From assembly GCA_020852535.1 (NCBI GenBank), contig JADZAO010000130.1:1-6241 (forward strand): a stretch of DNA of 6,241 nucleotides, in the 5' to 3' direction. The notes beneath the pieces are model-generated. The model was not told the origin of the DNA. It saw nothing but the letters and a program-made list of their open reading frames with translations, and did no database searches. The stretch's first letter is position 1. Every line of letters begins with the position of its first letter. Made by a program: the position numbers and the translations under genes. Source of the stretch: Paracoccaceae bacterium (GTDB lineage: Bacteria; Pseudomonadota; Alphaproteobacteria; Rhodobacterales; Rhodobacteraceae). Below, in pieces: positions 5,072 to 6,241 of this stretch.

Positions 5072-6241
5072 ATGCTGTGACAAAACTGCCTGGAGAACTC
5101 GGGGCGATACACTTTGTGGGGATTGGTGGCATTGGTATGTCTGGTATTGCCGAAGTCCTGATGACGCTAGGTTACCGCGTGCAGGGATCGGATGCTAAAA
5201 CGTCGAAGATTACTGATCGGCTGGTCTCGCTGGGGGCTACGTTTTTTGAGGGGCAGCGGCCTGAGAATATCGGCGAGGCAGCGGTGGTGGTGATTTCCAG
5301 TGCCATCAAGAAGAATAATCCCGAATTGGAAGAGGCGCGGCGTCGCAAGCTTCCTGTGGTGCGGCGGGCCGAAATGCTGGCTGAGTTGATGCGGTTGAAA
5401 TCGAACATTGCTATTGCCGGAACGCATGGCAAGACGACGACCACGACTATGGTGGCGACCTTGCTTGACAAGGGCGGGTTCGATCCGACTGTGATCAATG
5501 GCGGTGTGATTCATGCCTACGGGTCGAACGCCCGGGCAGGTGCGGGTGAGTGGATGGTGGTTGAGGCGGATGAGTCGGATGGATCGTTCAACCGTCTGCC
5601 TGCGACGATTGCTGTCGTGACCAATATTGACCCTGAACATATGGAACATTGGGGCACATTTGACTCGCTGCGGAAGGGTTTTTTTGATTTTGTCTCGAAT
5701 ATCCCGTTCTATGGGTTGGCGGTGTGCTGCATTGACAATGCTGAGGTGCAAGCTTTGGTGGGCCGTGTGACTGATCGCCGCTTCGTGACCTTCGGTTTTA
5801 ATGCGCAGGCGGATGTGCGCGCGGTTAATCTGCGGTTCGAAGACGGGAAAGCGCATTTTGACGTGGCCTTGCAGGGCGAGGGGGATGGGTCGCTGATCAA
5901 GGGTTGCGTGCTCCCGATGCCAGGGGACCATAACGTGTCGAATGCTTTGGCCGCGGTCGCGGTCGCGCGGCATCTGAGGATGAAAAAAGATGAGATTCGT
6001 GAGGCCTTAGCCGGTTTTGCAGGAGTTAACCGTCGTTTCACTAAGGTGGCCGAGGTGAACGGCGTGACGATCATTGATGACTATGGTCATCATCCGGTTG
6101 AGATTGCCGCCGTGTTGAAAGCAGCGCGACAGGCGATTTCAGGTAGGCCGGGTGCGCGGTTGATCGCGGTGCATCAGCCCCACCGTTTTACCCGTTTGTC
6201 GAGTTTGTTTGAGGAATTCTGCACCTGCTTTAATGAGGCTG
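5068..6241 (+). CDS. murC: MurC, UDP-N-acetylmuramate--L-alanine ligase (3'-truncated by window edge)
   Basis: Cytoplasmic ATP-dependent ligase that adds the first residue, L-alanine, to UDP-MurNAc. The frame is open from the ATG to the right edge, giving 391 complete codons of a protein usually 460-490 residues long, so about 70-100 are missing. Motifs: N-terminal Rossmann loop HFVGIGGIGMSGIAE (15-29), P-loop GTHGKTTTTT (118-127, Lys122), VVEADESDGSF (164-174), TNIDPEHMEHW (185-195), MPGDHNVSNALAA (284-296), GVNRRF (319-324), DDYGHHP (337-343) and HQPHRFTR (369-376), the last two typical of MurC/Mpl and separating it from MurD, E and F. Its ATG overlaps the murG TGA by four bases with AAGGA 9 bases above. 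In alphaproteobacterial dcw clusters murB and ddl often follow, but that lies outside the window. Confidence 0.98.
   Translation, partial: MNAVTKLPGELGAIHFVGIGGIGMSGIAEVLMTLGYRVQGSDAKTSKITDRLVSLGATFFEGQRPENIGEAAVVVISSAIKKNNPELEEARRRKLPVVRRAEMLAELMRLKSNIAIAGTHGKTTTTTMVATLLDKGGFDPTVINGGVIHAYGSNARAGAGEWMVVEADESDGSFNRLPATIAVVTNIDPEHMEHWGTFDSLRKGFFDFVSNIPFYGLAVCCIDNAEVQALVGRVTDRRFVTFGFNAQADVRAVNLRFEDGKAHFDVALQGEGDGSLIKGCVLPMPGDHNVSNALAAVAVARHLRMKKDEIREALAGFAGVNRRFTKVAEVNGVTIIDDYGHHPVEIAAVLKAARQAISGRPGARLIAVHQPHRFTRLSSLFEEFCTCFNEA

Noticed and set aside
5167..5973. 268-codon open frame on the - strand inside murC
   Set aside because: It lies wholly opposite conserved murC sequence, including the P-loop, and has no recognisable domain.

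Overview
The window is a stretch of a division and cell-wall (dcw) gene cluster from an alphaproteobacterium, most likely a marine Rhodobacterales/Roseobacteraceae member. This rests on gene order and on remembered family style of the protein N-termini (MurD starting MIPV...KVAVLGLGRSG, FtsW with WWRTIDKWS near its start, MurC starting MNAVTKLPGE). Coding DNA looks to be in the high 50s percent G+C by eye, which is modest for that group. The species cannot be named from this window.

All five genes are on the + strand: the 3' two thirds or less of mraY (cut by the left edge), murD, ftsW, murG, and the first 391 codons of murC (cut by the right edge). Together they supply most steps of lipid II synthesis and use. 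MurC and MurD add L-Ala and D-Glu to UDP-MurNAc in the cytoplasm. MraY moves the finished pentapeptide precursor to the lipid carrier (lipid I). MurG adds GlcNAc (lipid II). FtsW polymerises lipid II at the septum. The conserved motifs of each family are intact in the parts that can be read, with no frameshift or internal stop in the five genes.

The spacing falls into two styles. ftsW-murG-murC is packed tightly (one base between ftsW and the preferred murG start, then an ATGA overlap of murG with murC). mraY-murD and murD-ftsW are separated by 434 and 348 bases. These two gaps are the least explained part of the window. They contain several perfect short inverted repeats, one strong hairpin (2662-2688), an isolated TTGACA hexamer, two 8-base homopolymer runs, and stretches that read like protein in a broken or very short frame, so they may hold decayed small genes. 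Both gaps keep the strong G and T excess of the coding strand.

I saw no mobile element, CRISPR array, rRNA, convincing tRNA or phage gene, and no sign of a new multi-gene system. The five genes are ordinary housekeeping genes and the novelty, if any, is in the gaps.
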